A DNA stretch of 64,000 nucleotides, from the NCBI GenBank assembly GCA_964472905.1, contig CAYYMI010000003.1, positions 1-64,000 on the forward strand. Direction: 5' to 3'. A model generated the notes under the pieces. It was not told the origin of the DNA, did no database searches, and worked only from the letters and a program-made list of their open reading frames with translations. Both the position numbers and the translations under genes were made by a program. Positions 62,281 to 64,000 of this stretch are shown here, in pieces. This DNA is from Hellea sp964472905 (GTDB taxonomy: Bacteria; Pseudomonadota; Alphaproteobacteria; Caulobacterales; Maricaulaceae). Each line of letters begins with the position of its first letter. Position 1 is the stretch's first letter.

Positions 62281-63626
62281 ACAGATTCCAAATAGGTTTC
62301 ATACTCGATCCGCGTCACGGACGACATGAATTGATCATATTCTTGATTCTTCGCTGCGATGTACATTTTGCAAAATAAATCCCCAAACAGGTTTTTTGCA
62401 TGCTCACCTTGAGACATAGAATCAATTGCAGTTCTCCATTGCAATGGGATAGACGGCAGCTCCATATCATATGCATCACCCGTGACCGGATTTGGCGGCA
62501 CTAATTTTCCTTCTATGCCATGTAATGCACCGGCCAATATAGCGGCAATCACAAGGTAAGGGTTAGCATCTGCTCCCGAAATACGATGCTCGATACGGCG
62601 AGATTTATTTGAACCACTTGGAATACGAACTGGCGTAGTCCTGTTATCATAGCCCCATGAAATATTTGTCGGGGCGTGTGTCCCAGGGCGAATCCGTCGA
62701 TATGAATTAAAATGAGGCGCAAAAATTGGCATGAACTCGCTGATAGTTTCCAGCAAACCCGCGACTGCATGGCCAAGCTGATCCGAGCCCTCTTCCGTGC
62801 CATCGTTAAATATATTCTGTCCTGCCTTATCCAGAAGGCTAAAATGGAAATGCAAACCATTTCCAGACTGATGTCCATATGGTTTCGCCATAAACGTCGC
62901 GCCAAGACCATGCTTTTTTGCAATGCCTTTAACAAGGTACTTAAAAAACAAGGCATCATCAGCCGCTTTAAGCGGATCAGGCACATGGTGAAGGTTAATT
63001 TCCATTTGCCCACATCCAAATTCAGATACAGCGGCATCAGCGGGGATATTCCACTTTTCACACGCCGCATAAATATCTGCGATAAAAGCATCCATTTCAT
63101 CAAGTTCAGCAACACTATACATCGCACTCGCAGGCACTACATCATCACCTCCGAGACGTTTTGGTGCAGAAATTTTTTCACCATCACGACGGTATAAATA
63201 AAATTCCAATTCCGACGCACAAACAGGGGTAAGATTAGCCGCCTTATAGGCATCAACAACGGATTTTAGGATTTGCCGCGGACATGCCTTATATGGGCTT
63301 CCATCTGACTTAAACATCCAGACTGGCAATAAAGCGGAAGGATTTTCAAGCCAATCAATTTCTAACAAACCACGTTCTGTTGGGAGACAAAACCCGTCGA
63401 CATCTCCCGTTTCTAAAACCTGGCCACTCTCATCCGCATCATTCCCCCATATATCAACCCCTAAGGAAGACAGGGGTAATTTCAACTCACCCTCAAAGGC
63501 CTTTCCTTCCATCCCTCTTGGCAAGAGCTTCCCGCGCATTATGCCATTCATATCCCATATAACAGGCCTTACAGACATAATTTGAGGACGCTCCAGCATC
63601 CAGCTTCGCATATCGTTCTCTTTCAC
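62277..63626 (-). CDS. puuA: Glutamine synthetase-family protein, gamma-glutamylputrescine synthetase-like
   Basis: The 449-residue protein of the GS superfamily has a short beta-grasp domain and the catalytic core ASELEFYLYRRDGE (metal-binding Glu), GQMEINLHHV, GNGLHFHFSLLD and the PGTHAPTNISWGYDNRTTPVRIP loop. It lacks the adenylylation-site loop of GlnA. PuuA ligates glutamate to putrescine with ATP, the first step of the gamma-glutamylated route. It overlaps puuD and is divergent from a GntR-type regulator; the other route genes (puuB, gabD, gabT) lie 8 kb away in the same cluster. Related ligases for other amines exist, so the amine is inferred. Confidence 0.9.
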   Translation of the reverse strand: MKENDMRSWMLERPQIMSVRPVIWDMNGIMRGKLLPRGMEGKAFEGELKLPLSSLGVDIWGNDADESGQVLETGDVDGFCLPTERGLLEIDWLENPSALLPVWMFKSDGSPYKACPRQILKSVVDAYKAANLTPVCASELEFYLYRRDGEKISAPKRLGGDDVVPASAMYSVAELDEMDAFIADIYAACEKWNIPADAAVSEFGCGQMEINLHHVPDPLKAADDALFFKYLVKGIAKKHGLGATFMAKPYGHQSGNGLHFHFSLLDKAGQNIFNDGTEEGSDQLGHAVAGLLETISEFMPIFAPHFNSYRRIRPGTHAPTNISWGYDNRTTPVRIPSGSNKSRRIEHRISGADANPYLVIAAILAGALHGIEGKLVPPNPVTGDAYDMELPSIPLQWRTAIDSMSQGEHAKNLFGDLFCKMYIAAKNQEYDQFMSSVTRIEYETYLESV

Positions 63627-63866
63627 GCTAACACCTCAATTTTATACATTTTAGCCAACAAGGCCGTAACACGCTAACCGAGTAGACGTACATATATTGC
63701 TTGGGCAAAATAGTTAAGATTATTGAATATATAAGACATGTCTTAATTAATGTGATATTATTATTGATATTGTGATATATTTTATAATAGGTGTCAATGT
63801 AGTATAAGATTGCATATTTGAAGGTCAGTATGTAGGGACGAATATAAATTACGAAATGAAAATATT
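63627..63866. promoter_or_regulatory. AT-rich divergent promoter region of puuA and the GntR gene
   Basis: The 240-bp spacer is strongly AT-rich from 63700. TAAGACATGTCTTA at 63732-63745 is a perfect 14-bp palindrome. TGTGATAT occurs at 63751 and again at 63771, exactly 20 bp (two helical turns) apart. The TGTGAT element is shared with the receptor operator at 61504. These are candidate binding sites for the adjacent GntR protein. No ribosomal or small-RNA gene was seen. Confidence 0.5.
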
Positions 63867-64000
63867 TTGACGACCAGCGAAACAATACAACTAATAGAGG
63901 GCCGGACCGCTCAAGAAACAGCCTACCTTACACTGCGGAATGCCGCTATGATCGGCACATTTACGGCCGGTCAACGTATAACAATTCGCGGCGTCGCTGA
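63867..64000 (+). CDS. GntR-family transcriptional regulator (N-terminal part, cut by window end)
   Basis: Forty-four codons are visible. After a short leader the frame reads QETAYLTLRNAAMIGTFTAG then QRITIRGVA, the opening of a GntR winged helix (…LR.AI..G.F.PGQ.LT.R.LA). The start is probably TTG 63867: an in-frame stop lies 16 codons upstream and no ATG or GTG occurs in between, although ATT 63864 is just before it. The ribosome site is weak. It is divergent from puuA, so it is the likely regulator of polyamine use. The effector domain lies beyond the window. Confidence 0.7.
   Translation, partial: MTTSETIQLIEGRTAQETAYLTLRNAAMIGTFTAGQRITIRGVA

Noticed and set aside
62712..63197. 161-codon open frame antisense to puuA
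   Set aside because: It lies inside the glutamine synthetase-like gene, and its composition is that of a complementary-strand artefact.
63700..63790. Replication origin or centromere-like repeats in the AT-rich region
   Set aside because: The repeats are short and few, fit operator spacing, and there are no dnaA, parA or rep genes nearby.

Overview
The window looks like chromosome from a marine, heterotrophic alphaproteobacterium of moderate GC. It resembles the stalked or dimorphic Maricaulales/Hyphomonadales-type group; this is an inference from the gene mix (TonB-dependent receptors, TPR-sulfotransferases, Entner-Doudoroff sugar use, alginate lyases, valine/propionyl-CoA catabolism), not from a marker gene. 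There is no rRNA, no intact tRNA, no CRISPR array and no insertion sequence.

Layout. 1-4605: the last codons of an RTX-type secreted protein, converging on a complete type I secretion system (TolC-like, HlyD-like and ABC exporter genes). 4689-12287: housekeeping and metabolic singles: class II aldolase, aldose 1-epimerase, alanine dehydrogenase with a divergent Lrp-type regulator, LptD, ferredoxin-NADP reductase and one unknown small protein. 12577-18511: an operon joining both methylmalonyl-CoA mutase subunits to a BtuFCD-like ABC importer, so the B12 enzyme appears to be encoded with its cofactor uptake system. 18508-28137: serine dehydratase, then a valine/isobutyryl-CoA catabolic operon headed by an unusual acylating aldehyde dehydrogenase, a Baeyer-Villiger-type monooxygenase and a zinc-protease-like lipoprotein. 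The propionyl-CoA made by valine breakdown would feed the mutase next door.

28263-33362: gap-zwf-pgl-edd behind a perfect 14-bp palindromic operator. 33399-47197: a complete alginate utilisation locus. It encodes PL6 and PL17 lyases, KdgF, a hexuronate-type MFS importer, two candidate DEH reductases, Eda and KdgK in one eight-gene operon, followed by a FadR-type GntR regulator and a large TonB receptor. TTGGTAT-type operator sequences recur in the promoter regions. KDPG from this operon and from Edd converge on Eda and GAPDH.

47198-48460 is a graveyard: a tRNA-like 3' end abuts the C-terminal remnant of a DUF4143-type ATPase, followed by a helicase-like remnant with an in-frame stop. It is probably the scar of a lost mobile element.

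48461-64000: a polyamine/GABA catabolic region. It holds PuuA, PuuD and PuuB homologues, agmatinase, an APC permease, GabT, GabD and a second class III aminotransferase. Mixed in are a cupin, an unrecognised membrane protein, a TPR-sulfotransferase and a TonB receptor. TGATCA-centred sequences recur in its promoters, and a GntR-family gene, cut by the window end, is divergent from puuA and is the likely regulator.

The parts least explained by known systems are the agmatinase-sulfotransferase-TonB receptor combination, the membrane protein inside the putrescine/GABA operon, the acylating aldehyde dehydrogenase in place of MmsA, and the DUF4174 gene without a standard start codon. I found no clearly new defence or mobile system.
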